The notes: generated by a model not told the origin, from the letters alone. Shown: positions 1 to 7,036, counted from the first letter of the stretch. The stretch: DNA of 14,463 nucleotides from an uncultured Pseudomonadota bacterium (GCA_913056375.1 CAJXNF010000032.1:1-14463); one strand, 5' to 3'. Numbers and translations are program-made.

Positions 1-486
1 ATGGATCCAGTGGATCTTCAAGCGGAGGTGGTCTGGGTCTGTCCTGGCAACGAGAATGTTCCAAAAGGAATTGGGATTCGCTTTATCAGCAATCTCAAGG
101 AGATCGCGACTCAAGTGAACCGATTCAAAGAGAAGTACAGCAAAGCGGAGCGCTTTCCCTTCCAGTTGGATGCTCAAATTCAGCAAAGCGGCGGTACGGA
201 GCAAATCAACGCCAAGACTTTTGATGTCTCTGTCTCCGGATGCTTTTTGATCACAGATCATCCGTACGAGGCTGGACAGCAGTTGGAACTGAATCTCAAA
301 CTTCTCGAGCCAATCCATCTCACAGCTCAAGTTATCTGGGTTTCAGCAGGTGACGAAAAAATCCCCCAAGGAATCGGTGTCAAATTCACAAGTCATCTGG
401 ACGAAGTCAGCATGATGTTCACAAGATTCAGAAAAAATTACGGGCCCACGGTTCCAGAGAAAAAGATCTCTGCTTCACCTGCATAA
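1..486 (+). CDS. Tandem PilZ-domain protein, 5' end outside window
   Basis: This is the C-terminal part of a protein with at least two PilZ-like domains, a family that often binds cyclic di-GMP. Residues 1-46 match residues 101-146 closely (both have an 'xVxWV' strand and a 'P-x-G-I-G-(I/V)-(R/K)-F' strand), so the first domain lacks its front half. The Met at base 1 aligns with an internal Leu of the second domain, so it is almost certainly not the true start and the gene continues left of the window. The second domain (about 50-146) keeps the D75-x-S-x-x-G80 motif. The usual RxxxR motif is only R51-xxx-Q55, so cyclic di-GMP binding by this domain is doubtful. No output domain is visible. 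The PilZ fold is well supported; the role (motility, surface or signalling adaptor) is inference. Confidence 0.8.
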   Translation: MDPVDLQAEVVWVCPGNENVPKGIGIRFISNLKEIATQVNRFKEKYSKAERFPFQLDAQIQQSGGTEQINAKTFDVSVSGCFLITDHPYEAGQQLELNLKLLEPIHLTAQVIWVSAGDEKIPQGIGVKFTSHLDEVSMMFTRFRKNYGPTVPEKKISASPA

Positions 487-523
487 TCCTCACTACGAAC
501 GCTTTTGTGCCTGCACACAGTGT

Positions 524-546
524 AGGCTCTTCTAGCCTTTGTCTTT
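524..546 (+). terminator. Possible weak terminator of the PilZ gene
   Basis: A 5-bp stem AGGCT/AGCCT with a 5-base loop is followed by a T-rich stretch (TTTGTCTTT). It lies about 40 bases after the PilZ stop codon, in the gap between two convergent genes. The stem is short, so this is tentative. Confidence 0.3.
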
Positions 547-562
547 CCAATGCTTTGAAACT

Positions 563-1378
563 TCACAGGTAGTCGTCAATTCCATCCATCGAAACTGGAA
601 TCACTCGCCAGGGTGGTTGATCTGGTTGGATCGTATGTGCTTGGAGTTGACCGATCACTTCCTCACGTAAGGTTTTATCAGCCTGCATTGTGGTGATGAA
701 CTGCTCCACTGGGCAAGCTTCAGTAAGGTTGGCAAGTTTGCAGACACGTTGAACTACTTCTCCCTGGCTGACCGTCTTGAATTGGCGAGCTTGAGCAGAA
801 ATGGCTGCAAGACCTGCAGGCTTCATATCCTCCCAGGCCAAGACTCCCGCACGGGCTGCATAGCCAAAAACAGGACCAGTCGGGACTACTAATTGGTGTT
901 CCACCCCCTGCATTTCGACGTAGTCATAAGCGACCCCAATCCCCTCCGTCTTGTGCATGTGAAGGAGTTGTTGCTCATCCAACCAAACGACCTTCAATTC
1001 CGTGATCGTTCCCGATGATGGGAACGCTGTGCAAGGTATTGCTCCGTAGTAGCTGACCAAGGCCGTGTGCACCACATCACAATCATGCAATCGAGCTGAT
1101 GTGACGGGTACGATTGCTTCTGAGCCAAACTTGCGGAGCAGTTGATAAGGAGCGCGGTTTGAACCAACGGCTAGTACGGGTGTTCTTCCAGCAAGCAGAG
1201 GTTCTGCCTGAACTAGGTTGCCCTCCTCCAAGTCACGTTGCTTGAGTTGAAACAGCCTTCCCTTCGCTAAGAGATAACTACCCTCAGGCGCCTCGTATGG
1301 ATAGAGAAGAGCCCGATCCAACTCACTCAAAGGTGCTAAAAAGTCCGAAATATTTACCAATTTATATTCTGAAATCAC
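563..1378 (-). CDS. Gamma-glutamylcyclotransferase-like protein, function unknown
   Basis: A 271-residue soluble protein that I cannot name precisely. Two landmarks suggest the gamma-glutamylcyclotransferase (GGCT/BtrG) fold: A-V-G-S-N at 70-74 (family form (Y/V)GSN, the substrate-binding loop) and T-E145-G followed by an aromatic pair (Y151, Y153), where the family has its catalytic Glu and a Tyr. About 60 residues precede the GSN loop, longer than in minimal GGCT enzymes, and about 100 follow the Glu. The start is GTG at 1376-1378, with a strong GGAGG ribosome binding site 9 bases upstream (1388-1392 in plus coordinates) and no better in-frame start. It is transcribed alone and converges on the PilZ gene. 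The fold is a moderate-confidence inference; the substrate is unknown. Confidence 0.6.
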   Translation of the reverse strand: MISEYKLVNISDFLAPLSELDRALLYPYEAPEGSYLLAKGRLFQLKQRDLEEGNLVQAEPLLAGRTPVLAVGSNRAPYQLLRKFGSEAIVPVTSARLHDCDVVHTALVSYYGAIPCTAFPSSGTITELKVVWLDEQQLLHMHKTEGIGVAYDYVEMQGVEHQLVVPTGPVFGYAARAGVLAWEDMKPAGLAAISAQARQFKTVSQGEVVQRVCKLANLTEACPVEQFITTMQADKTLREEVIGQLQAHTIQPDQPPWRVIPVSMDGIDDYL

Positions 1379-1737
1379 GGCACCACTCCTCCAAAATCAT
1401 CAACATTTCTAACCATAATTAACTACTGAAATTCAGAAGTTCGTTTTGTCATCAATACCGTCTTCGAGTTTGTCGATTCGATTTATATTGAACGAACATC
1501 AGGACGAAACCTTGGATCCAAGCCAATGCAGCAATCTGAGACCACATGCTTGAAATTGCTATGAGAGTATTTCTGGATTGACCCGAACGGTCGATTCGAA
1601 GTAATTCATGGCTGCAGGCACTCGACTCATTTTCTTAGAAAGAGTTTCGAAGAAAACTTCATTAAAAAAACCAAAGTTTTCTTTACAACCGCTGAGTACT
1701 TCATCAGATCAGCAATGTTCAGCCTTGACCAGTGACC
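1379..1737. other. Divergent intergenic region without a convincing gene
   Basis: These 359 bases lie between the minus-strand GGCT-like gene and the small plus-strand membrane ORF. They contain the ribosome binding site of the former, an AT-rich stretch near 1480-1490 with a TATATT box but no good -35 partner, and a 10-bp direct repeat GTCGATTCGA at 1472-1481 and 1590-1599. I see no strong hairpin and no RNA gene. It probably holds the promoter of the minus-strand gene. Confidence 0.4.
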
Positions 1738-1902
1738 ATGAATTTTACCTACAAAATCTTGCTTTACTTTCTGTTTGTCCTGTTGGCTTTATTATTTATT
1801 GGAGGATCCGCGATTGACTTAAACACTTTGCTGATCACCGGATTCGTTGCAGCACTTGGGATCTTATTTGCCCTACCGACCAAAGAAGATACAGACAACT
1901 AG
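1738..1902 (+). CDS. Small two-helix membrane protein (54 aa)
   Basis: An ATG at 1738 opens a 54-codon frame ending in TAG at 1900-1902. The product has a short polar N-terminus, a hydrophobic helix at about residues 7-23, a G-G-S turn with I-D-L-N, a second hydrophobic helix at about 31-46, and an acidic tail rich in K, E and D. This hairpin layout is typical of small inner-membrane proteins. No good Shine-Dalgarno sequence is visible; the GTG two codons upstream is an alternative start. It lies 53 bases before the DMT transporter gene on the same strand and could be cotranscribed with it. It matches no family I recognise. The membrane-like composition supports a real gene, but short length and a weak start signal keep confidence moderate. 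Confidence 0.45.
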   Translation: MNFTYKILLYFLFVLLALLFIGGSAIDLNTLLITGFVAALGILFALPTKEDTDN

Positions 1903-1955
1903 CTTGGTGGTTCAACACAGCGGCTATCTCATGCAGAACTAGTAGCAGTTACCAT

Positions 1956-2819
1956 ATGTTTGCCGTTGCTTCGATGAATCCGATGATTGGTTGGATCCTG
2001 CTAGGATACTTCCTGTTGGCTGGCAACATTGCCGCTGAGAAATGGCTGCTGGCCAGCTATGATTTCAAGGAAATCAACTTCATCACTGCTGCAGTGATCA
2101 TGGGGCTAACAGCGTTTCAGGAATTTGCCCAACATCGATCTTTCGATCGACTCAAGCCAGTCCATTGGCCCTCCCTATTACTGCTCAGCTTCTGCACCCT
2201 CATTGCCTGGAATTGCTACCTTTATTCGCTGCTGGGGCTCTCTCTTTTTGAATTCGGAGCCATTGGATTGCTCTCACCCATGGTCATGGCCTGTCTTGCG
2301 ATTCCGATTCTGCGAGAGAGGCCTTCCCGCTGGCTCTGGTTTGCGCTGTTACTGGGACTGACTGGGGGATTTTTTCTGGTCAAGGGAGACTGGAACGGAC
2401 TTGGGGAATGGCATTACCATGCGGTGATGTTTCTGGCATTGGTCTTTGCTTCACTGCGATGGATTTTGGTCAAGAGCTTCGGAGATCGCATTCTTCTACC
2501 AGCACTGATTTTTTGGGAACCCCTGCTAGTTCTGATAACAACGGGGATGATTATTGATCTATCAACCTTGTGGGATAAAGCGACTTTAGGCCTGTTCAGC
2601 GCAGCACTGCTATTATTTCTCTCGCGCCAGTGTCTGGTTCGCTCCTATCAATCCAAGCAAACCAAAGCAACCTCAATCTCTTCTTTGGTTTACACGAAAC
2701 TTGGCTGGGCCATGCTATTCGGCTTCCTGATCTGGGGTACGGTTCCCAGTTGGTTGGAGTGGCTTGGTATTGGCCTAATCATTCTCAGTAGTTGGCTAAT
2801 CGCTCGACGCTCATCCTGA
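1956..2819 (+). CDS. EamA/RhaT-type DMT superfamily transporter
   Basis: A 287-residue integral membrane protein with about ten hydrophobic segments in two halves, the architecture and length of EamA-domain drug/metabolite transporters. Visible landmarks are a first helix beginning near residue 10, the P-M-V-M...R-E-R-P segment near 108-125 (helix 4 followed by a conserved basic/acidic turn, as in family members), and a basic C-terminus I-A-R-R-S-S. The substrate cannot be read from sequence; relatives move amino acids, sugars, nucleosides or other metabolites across the inner membrane. The ATG at 1956 is weak in ribosome binding site; in-frame ATGs at 1974 and 1983 would still precede helix 1. 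The 3' end overlaps the convergent SnoaL-like gene by 9 bp. Confidence 0.8.
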   Translation: MFAVASMNPMIGWILLGYFLLAGNIAAEKWLLASYDFKEINFITAAVIMGLTAFQEFAQHRSFDRLKPVHWPSLLLLSFCTLIAWNCYLYSLLGLSLFEFGAIGLLSPMVMACLAIPILRERPSRWLWFALLLGLTGGFFLVKGDWNGLGEWHYHAVMFLALVFASLRWILVKSFGDRILLPALIFWEPLLVLITTGMIIDLSTLWDKATLGLFSAALLLFLSRQCLVRSYQSKQTKATSISSLVYTKLGWAMLFGFLIWGTVPSWLEWLGIGLIILSSWLIARRSS

Positions 2820-3821
2820 CTTCAGAATTTTTTGGGTTCTTTCCAGCACATCCACCCCTTGCTGCTTGAGCCACCAAGGCAAATCAATCAGCACCCAGTT
2901 TTCAGCCAGCTTTTCGCCGTCTCTGCGGTAGATATCGACAACTCGCATATCTGCGGCTCGTTCACTCGCTGGAAGCCCTAGGAATCCACCAACTGCCGTA
3001 TTCGTCAAATTCGGCCAGCCAAAAAAGCCCGCATAGTTTCCTTCAGCCAGCCGACAAAGATGGCCATTGAAGCGCTTGCCTTGCAGTCCAGTACGAAACG
3101 GATATTGGTGCTGCTCTTGGTAGCGCGGAATCGTGTAGGTCGCTCCAATTCCAGCAGGACCGTACCAAATCATATCTTCATGCCAAGTTCTGGCAAGATA
3201 CTCTGGAGGAGGCAGATCATCTCCAGAAATATTCAGAGCCGTGAGATCTGCGATCATGCGATTGACCAGATCCAAGGTCTTCTTGGATTCTCCATCGTCT
3301 TGATCTTCAAACAACAATCCGTCGTGGGTGTGTGGTCCAGGATACAAAAAAGAGGCTCCCGTCTGTAGAGGGAGTGGAGAGATTCCCAGTTGGTGCATTA
3401 CTCCGATCAGGTCACAGAAAAAGGCTCCTCTGACCAACTGCCCCTCCTGAACACAGTAAAAGTCAGCATAGCGCAGGAAAGCCAACTTTCGTGTGGCTCG
3501 CATTCCCAGCCAGTCCTGATCCAGCAACCCCATCAGGTGCCCCATACTGATCACCCACTCCGTCTGGTCAATCTCACTGGTTCCAGCCAGAAAGATATCC
3601 TGCCGACGCTGGACATTCTTCCAAGAATTGAGGAAGGGAATCCAGAATGCCTCTGCCACTGCTTCAGGCCCATGCTGTTCATCGAAAGGATAGACCCCAT
3701 ACCACTGAAAATCAGGGGCTAGCTGAGACTTCAAGATTGAGGTCACTGATTCTGAATCCGCCTTGCTGAGAGCAGCGTAGAAGTCTAGGACACGGCGCTT
3801 CGGAAGAGCGTAGGAATGCAT
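2811..3821 (-). CDS. Double SnoaL/NTF2-like protein
   Basis: A 336-residue soluble protein made of two SnoaL-like (NTF2-fold) halves, about 8-150 and 185-325. Each half has the family's early 'D-F/M-x-W-Y-G' strand (37-42 and 216-221). Both have a downstream helix and end in strands of the type 'V-x-D-I/L'. Single SnoaL domains are usually 120-150 residues, so this is a duplication or fusion. NTF2-fold proteins include polyketide cyclases, ester cyclases, isomerases and non-enzymatic binders. No catalytic Asp/His pair can be assigned from sequence alone, so the activity is open. The start is ATG (3819-3821) without a clear Shine-Dalgarno. It is divergent from the sulfotransferase gene, with 187 bases between, and convergent with the transporter. 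Confidence 0.7.
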   Translation of the reverse strand: MHSYALPKRRVLDFYAALSKADSESVTSILKSQLAPDFQWYGVYPFDEQHGPEAVAEAFWIPFLNSWKNVQRRQDIFLAGTSEIDQTEWVISMGHLMGLLDQDWLGMRATRKLAFLRYADFYCVQEGQLVRGAFFCDLIGVMHQLGISPLPLQTGASFLYPGPHTHDGLLFEDQDDGESKKTLDLVNRMIADLTALNISGDDLPPPEYLARTWHEDMIWYGPAGIGATYTIPRYQEQHQYPFRTGLQGKRFNGHLCRLAEGNYAGFFGWPNLTNTAVGGFLGLPASERAADMRVVDIYRRDGEKLAENWVLIDLPWWLKQQGVDVLERTQKILKSG

Positions 3822-4008
3822 AGCTGTGGGTCTACAGAAAGGTTGAAAAGCTAAGTGATACTAAACGATCTTCAAATTCATCATAGAAATTGAGCAAATG
3901 CAGTAGCCCGTTGTTTATTTAAAAAACTGGAAACCAAGGTGGCTAGACTGGTATCAACTATCTAAAACAATTGATGTTCCAACCACCTCACTCAATTGAG
4001 CAAAAACG

Positions 4009-4998
4009 ATGGGATCAGAAAATCAAGAAAATCTCAGTCTGGATTATCAATCCATGATGTATCAAGGAGTTGTTTACCCACCGTTCATCAAGGCAGAGGC
4101 CCTAACCGAGTTGAGAGAAAAGCACATCCTACGATCAAGTGATATTGTCATCGCAACGTTTCCAAAATGTGGAACAACCTGGATGCAGCAGATCGTACTG
4201 ACTCTGCTGGCTGATGGAGATGGTTCGAAAGTGCGGCGACCAATGGACATGTCTCCATGGCTGGAAGCACGAGTTTCCGACAAAGGCTTAGAGGCTTTTG
4301 ACGCTTGGCATCCTGAGCAGACCGGTTGGAATGGCCTCAACATCTCGCTTGAGTCTGAATGGTGTCCACCCAGACGAGTACTAAAAACCCATGCTCCCGC
4401 CCAACTGGCACCCTGGGCAGGTGGGACAAGCAGTTTGGCTATGAATGGTGCACGGGTAATCGTGGTTGTGCGCAACCCAAAGGACGCTGCCGTCAGCCAC
4501 TATCACCATACCATCGACCTGCCGCACTGCTTTCAGTACAACGGCAGCTGGGATCATTTCCTGACCAAGCTGTGGATTCCAGGCAGAGTTGAGTCAGGCT
4601 CCTTCTGGGAATGGTACCATTCATGGTGGGAAGTTTATCAATTGGGCTCATTAGACTTGCTTTGGATTAGTTACGAAGAGCTGCTCAGTGAACCCGAAAA
4701 GAGCATCGATCAAATCGCTGAGTTCATCGGATTAGAACCGACTGTCGAACTGACAAAAGGAGTTTTGACAGCCAGTAATTTTCGAGCAATGAAGCAGGCT
4801 TTCGATGAAGAAGATGCCAAGAAGTTAACCAATGGCCAAGAAGATCGCATCAAAAAGAATCATATCCGCCAAGGGAAAAGCGGGAGTTGGACAGAGACTT
4901 TTACAAAAACCCAGAATGAGTTGATGGATCGTTACCACATGGGGGAATGCTCACGCCTTTCCTTGCCTCCCAAACTCTTCACTCAGATGAACTTTTAG
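4009..4998 (+). CDS. Cytosolic-type sulfotransferase (PAPS-dependent)
   Basis: The protein should transfer a sulfuryl group from PAPS to a hydroxyl or amine acceptor. All hallmark motifs of the Sulfotransfer_1 family are present in order. The 5'-phosphosulfate loop is F-P-K53-C-G-T-T-W (51-58). The catalytic-type His is K-T-H128. The 3'-phosphate motif is R155-N-P-K-D-A-A-V-S163. The late R287-x-G-K-x-G-x-W motif also binds the nucleotide. Length (329) is slightly above eukaryotic SULTs (about 295), and no signal peptide or transmembrane segment is seen, so it acts in the cytosol. The PSB loop has Cys where Ser is common (PKCGTTW), which is tolerated in the family. The ATG at 4009 is preceded by only a weak GAG. 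It is a single-gene unit with no PAPS synthesis genes nearby. The acceptor is unknown. Confidence 0.88.
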   Translation: MGSENQENLSLDYQSMMYQGVVYPPFIKAEALTELREKHILRSSDIVIATFPKCGTTWMQQIVLTLLADGDGSKVRRPMDMSPWLEARVSDKGLEAFDAWHPEQTGWNGLNISLESEWCPPRRVLKTHAPAQLAPWAGGTSSLAMNGARVIVVVRNPKDAAVSHYHHTIDLPHCFQYNGSWDHFLTKLWIPGRVESGSFWEWYHSWWEVYQLGSLDLLWISYEELLSEPEKSIDQIAEFIGLEPTVELTKGVLTASNFRAMKQAFDEEDAKKLTNGQEDRIKKNHIRQGKSGSWTETFTKTQNELMDRYHMGECSRLSLPPKLFTQMNF

Positions 4999-5090
4999 AG
5001 TCCGACCGCTCTCTACAGATTTAGAGAAGACTCCTCATCTGAGACAATCTTCAGCCTCACCAAGCATAATGGTTTCTTGGCTTCCCCCCA

Positions 5091-5105
5091 ATCCCCTCTG
5101 ATTTT
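5091..5105 (+). promoter_or_regulatory. Shared upstream motif, copy 1
   Basis: The 15-mer ATCCCCTCTGATTTT lies 84 bases before the start of the plus-strand pentapeptide gene. The same 15-mer occurs once more in the window, on the minus strand at 6322-6336, upstream of the other pentapeptide gene and in the same orientation relative to it. Flanking similarity (a CCCC run just upstream, T/C-rich just downstream) extends the match. It could be a shared promoter/leader element or the end of a dispersed repeat; the function is inferred. Confidence 0.5.
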
Positions 5106-5189
5106 TTCCTGAGAAATGATTTGATCAACAAGCGCTAGCACTCAAGAAGTGCTGTACTTCAACCGCATCAAATCGACTGAGAAGATAAC

Positions 5190-5501
5190 ATGAAAAAAGA
5201 GGATCTGGAACGACTGTGGGAAACAAACGCCTGCCCAAACGGCGACCTATACGGCTCTCAACTCAACCAAGCTAACCTGTGTGGGGCTGATTTGTGTGGG
5301 GCTGATCTCGGATTTGCCAATCTGTGTGGAGCTGATTTAAGTTACGCCAACCTGAGGAGGGCCAATTTGCGGGGGGCTCGTCTCGATGGAGCCAATTTGC
5401 GGGGGGCTCAGCTGGATGGGGCAAATCTCTGGGGCACTGACTTGGGAGGTACACAACTCTTCTCAACAGAATCACGACAAGGATATCTTCAATTCGTCTA
5501 A
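5190..5501 (+). CDS. Short pentapeptide-repeat protein
   Basis: A 103-residue protein of which residues about 21-90 are consecutive A(D/N)LxG-type pentapeptides, predicted to form a right-handed quadrilateral beta-helix. The first 20 residues form a cap (D-L-x-x-L-W-x-T-x-x-C-x-x-G-D-L) that resembles the cap of the convergent gene at 5680-6201, so the two are likely paralogues. After residue 90 the pattern stops and the last 13 residues are unlike a normal C-terminal cap; the protein is also shorter than typical members, so it may be a truncated version. Start ATG at 5190 has a modest GAGAAG signal. Its biochemical role is unknown, as for most such proteins. The DNA shows recent 30-bp repeat expansion. 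Confidence 0.75.
   Translation: MKKEDLERLWETNACPNGDLYGSQLNQANLCGADLCGADLGFANLCGADLSYANLRRANLRGARLDGANLRGAQLDGANLWGTDLGGTQLFSTESRQGYLQFV
5361..5409 (+). repeat. 30-bp-period internal repeat with G6 runs
   Basis: The 19-mer GCCAATTTGCGGGGGGCTC occurs exactly at 5361-5379 and 5391-5409, a period of 30 bp or two pentapeptides. A similar duplication of GTGTGGGGCTGAT occurs near 5280-5307. Near-identity at DNA level points to recent expansion. The two G6 tracts are possible slippage sites. Confidence 0.7.
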
Positions 5502-5588
5502 TCTACCCAAGGCACGAATTCCTATGGGATTTCTAAATTTATTTACTCCCCCAGATGTAGTTCGTGCCCTTCGCCTGTCTACCTAGCC

Positions 5589-5628
5589 TGTTGGTTCCCC
5601 ATCCAACAAACTCTCAGCTTTTTCTTCC
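5589..5628 (+). terminator. Possible terminator between convergent pentapeptide genes
   Basis: A 6-bp stem TGTTGG/CCAACA (5589-5594 and 5603-5608) with an 8-base loop is followed 11 bases later on the plus strand by CTTTTTCTTCC. It lies 88 bases after the plus-strand pentapeptide stop. The gap before the T-tract is too long for a classic intrinsic terminator, so this is tentative. A wider 8-bp inverted repeat (5511-5518 and 5561-5568) lies just upstream. Confidence 0.3.
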
Positions 5629-5679
5629 GTTCAACAGATCGAGGCTTCTCCAACACTAGATGAACTCGAAGATAGGAAA

Positions 5680-6201
5680 TCAAACAGTCATCAAGTCATC
5701 GCAGAACTCTCCATCCGGCATCTGGGTATCCTGAAAGATTGTACCAGCCAACAAGGCTCCTTCCAAGTTCGCCTCACTCAGAATGGCCTCACTAAAATTC
5801 GTATTTGTCAGGTTGGCATCCTGCAAATTGGCTCCTTCCAAGTTCGCCTCATTCAGCAAAGCACCAGAGAGATTTGCGCCCTTTAGGTTAGCGCCTCGTA
5901 GATTCGCCTCATGATAAATCCAATCGGCGCAGAGTTCATCATCCATCATGTATTCATGGCGGAAGATACCGACCTGCAGATTCACCTCTGATAAATTCGC
6001 CCCACTTAGATTGGCGTTGCGCAAGTTAGCACCACTGAGGTTAGCATTTCGCAGATCTACCCCACTGAGGTTGGCCCCACTTAGATTGGTAGCCAATAAA
6101 TTCACACCACGCAAATCCATTCCTCGCAGATCCGCATCCTGCAAATCCCCCATAGCACAACTGCCCGTCACCTTAAGTTTTTTCAAGTCATCTGGATTCA
6201 T
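5680..6201 (-). CDS. Pentapeptide-repeat protein
   Basis: A 173-residue protein with two blocks of pentapeptide repeats (about 15-77 and 97-157) separated by a roughly 20-residue non-repeat loop containing M-M-D-D-E-L-C, and ending in an M-P-D-G-E-F-C-like cap that is common in this family. The fold is predicted as a right-handed beta-helix; a function (gyrase protection, scaffold, membrane association) cannot be assigned. I choose the ATG at 6199-6201 because AGAGG precedes it with a 6-base gap. An upstream in-frame TTG at 6241-6243 would add 14 residues but lacks a ribosome binding site and abuts a T7 tract. The N-terminal cap is related to that of the convergent gene at 5190-5501. Confidence 0.8.
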   Translation of the reverse strand: MNPDDLKKLKVTGSCAMGDLQDADLRGMDLRGVNLLATNLSGANLSGVDLRNANLSGANLRNANLSGANLSEVNLQVGIFRHEYMMDDELCADWIYHEANLRGANLKGANLSGALLNEANLEGANLQDANLTNTNFSEAILSEANLEGALLAGTIFQDTQMPDGEFCDDLMTV

Positions 6202-6240
6202 TCCTGCCTCTGAAAGCTGATTAGTAAAGGAGCGCACCGG

Positions 6241-6266
6241 CAAAAAAACGACTGGATTTCCCAGCA
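6241..6266 (-). terminator. Probable intrinsic terminator after the eight-gene operon
   Basis: On the minus strand a GC-rich stem GCTGG / CCAGT (loop GAAAT, one G-U pair) is followed by CG and seven consecutive T (6242-6248). It lies about 190 bases after the stop codon of the AhpD-like gene and 40 bases before the pentapeptide ATG. It could end the long operon or attenuate the pentapeptide gene. Confidence 0.45.
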
Positions 6267-6321
6267 GCTTTTTTGAACCGACGATCCTATTGAATGCTTT
6301 GAGTATAGGCGATTAGAAGGG

Positions 6322-6336
6322 AAAATCAGAGGGGAT
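6322..6336 (-). promoter_or_regulatory. Shared upstream motif, copy 2
   Basis: Read on the minus strand this is ATCCCCTCTGATTTT, identical to 5091-5105, and lies 120 bases before the ATG of the minus-strand pentapeptide gene. The two copies form a 15-bp perfect inverted repeat enclosing both pentapeptide genes (about 1.25 kb). See copy 1. Confidence 0.5.
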
Positions 6337-6451
6337 GCAGGGGAGTGTACTACAGAAAAATGTGTCGAAAGTGACGTGTGGTCTGAGGAGAGATTTTGAT
6401 GTGCTGGTTATCTAACAATCTATCTCTTTTTGGAAATCTTTGATCTTCCGC

Positions 6452-7027
6452 TTATTCCTTGTAGAAGCCAATGGCATCTTCACCAAGCTGCACACCCAGG
6501 CCATTGAGGGTTCGGTTTGAGTAACAAAAGTAGGCACAGACTTGGTTGACTTCCAGAATTTCTCCGTCAGAAGCTCCTGCTTCACGGGCATCCAACAGAT
6601 CTTGCTCACAGATTTTGCCAGGGGTGAGAGTCAATTTACCGGTGTAACGGATCAACGCTAGCTCTTTGCCAGTGAAAGCCCTCTCTGGCATTTGGTCACG
6701 CAGTGCTTCTTCAATTATTTTGGAACGCTGAGGATCCTCCAATAAACGCTGCATGTTGGCAAAGTGGTGAGTGTAGCTATAGACACATTCGTTGAGCAAG
6801 CTGGTGTATACGCCAACAGCCTCCAGAAACCAGAGGGGCAAACTGTTTTCAGGATGGTGCAGAACACTTCGGTATAGTTTGAGATGTCCCACCATGGTGT
6901 GGGGACGCAGACTGTGAGCCCGCATCACGTTGTCAACAGTTCCACTGGGGGTTTTCGCAAGTTCGTAGGCATCCCTCACAGTCCCAGTAGCTTCCTCCAG
7001 AGGGATCATATGAATCCATGCACTCAT
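6452..7027 (-). CDS. AhpD/carboxymuconolactone-decarboxylase-like protein
   Basis: A 191-residue all-helical protein resembling the 'uncharacterized peroxidase-related enzyme' branch of the AhpD/CMD family. The signature region matches AhpD in spacing: E69, then C81 (12 residues later, like E118/C130 of mycobacterial AhpD), then H88 (like H137). The second Cys of the CxxC, the peroxidatic one in AhpD, is Ser84 here (C-V-Y-S-Y-T-H-H), so a normal thiol peroxidase cycle is unlikely. It may have another acid-base or lyase role. ATG at 7025-7027 has a GAGAG signal and starts 9 bases after the stop of the HD-domain gene, so it is the last gene of the operon. Its role in the pathway is unknown. Confidence 0.75.
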   Translation of the reverse strand: MSAWIHMIPLEEATGTVRDAYELAKTPSGTVDNVMRAHSLRPHTMVGHLKLYRSVLHHPENSLPLWFLEAVGVYTSLLNECVYSYTHHFANMQRLLEDPQRSKIIEEALRDQMPERAFTGKELALIRYTGKLTLTPGKICEQDLLDAREAGASDGEILEVNQVCAYFCYSNRTLNGLGVQLGEDAIGFYKE

Positions 7028-7036
7028 CAGGATCTC

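Noticed and set aside
1472..1599. 10-bp direct repeat GTCGATTCGA (1472-1481 and 1590-1599)
   Set aside because: Too short, only two copies and no relation to a promoter or gene start that I could see; it may be chance.
1608..1817. 69-codon plus-strand frame before the DMT transporter
   Set aside because: Composition is not protein-like over its first half, and its 3' part overlaps the more convincing 54-residue membrane ORF in another frame.
5010..5027. Hairpin TCTCTA / TAGAGA after the sulfotransferase stop
   Set aside because: The 6-bp AT-rich stem lacks a following T-run, so it is too weak to call a terminator.
5511..5568. 8-bp inverted repeat GGCACGAA / TTCGTGCC with a 42-base loop
   Set aside because: The loop is long and there is no T-run; not reported as its own regulatory element.
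5948..6220. 90-codon frame antisense to the pentapeptide gene, with a repetitive L-R-L-A pattern
   Set aside because: Periodic antisense of pentapeptide repeats naturally gives long repetitive open frames; there is no independent support.
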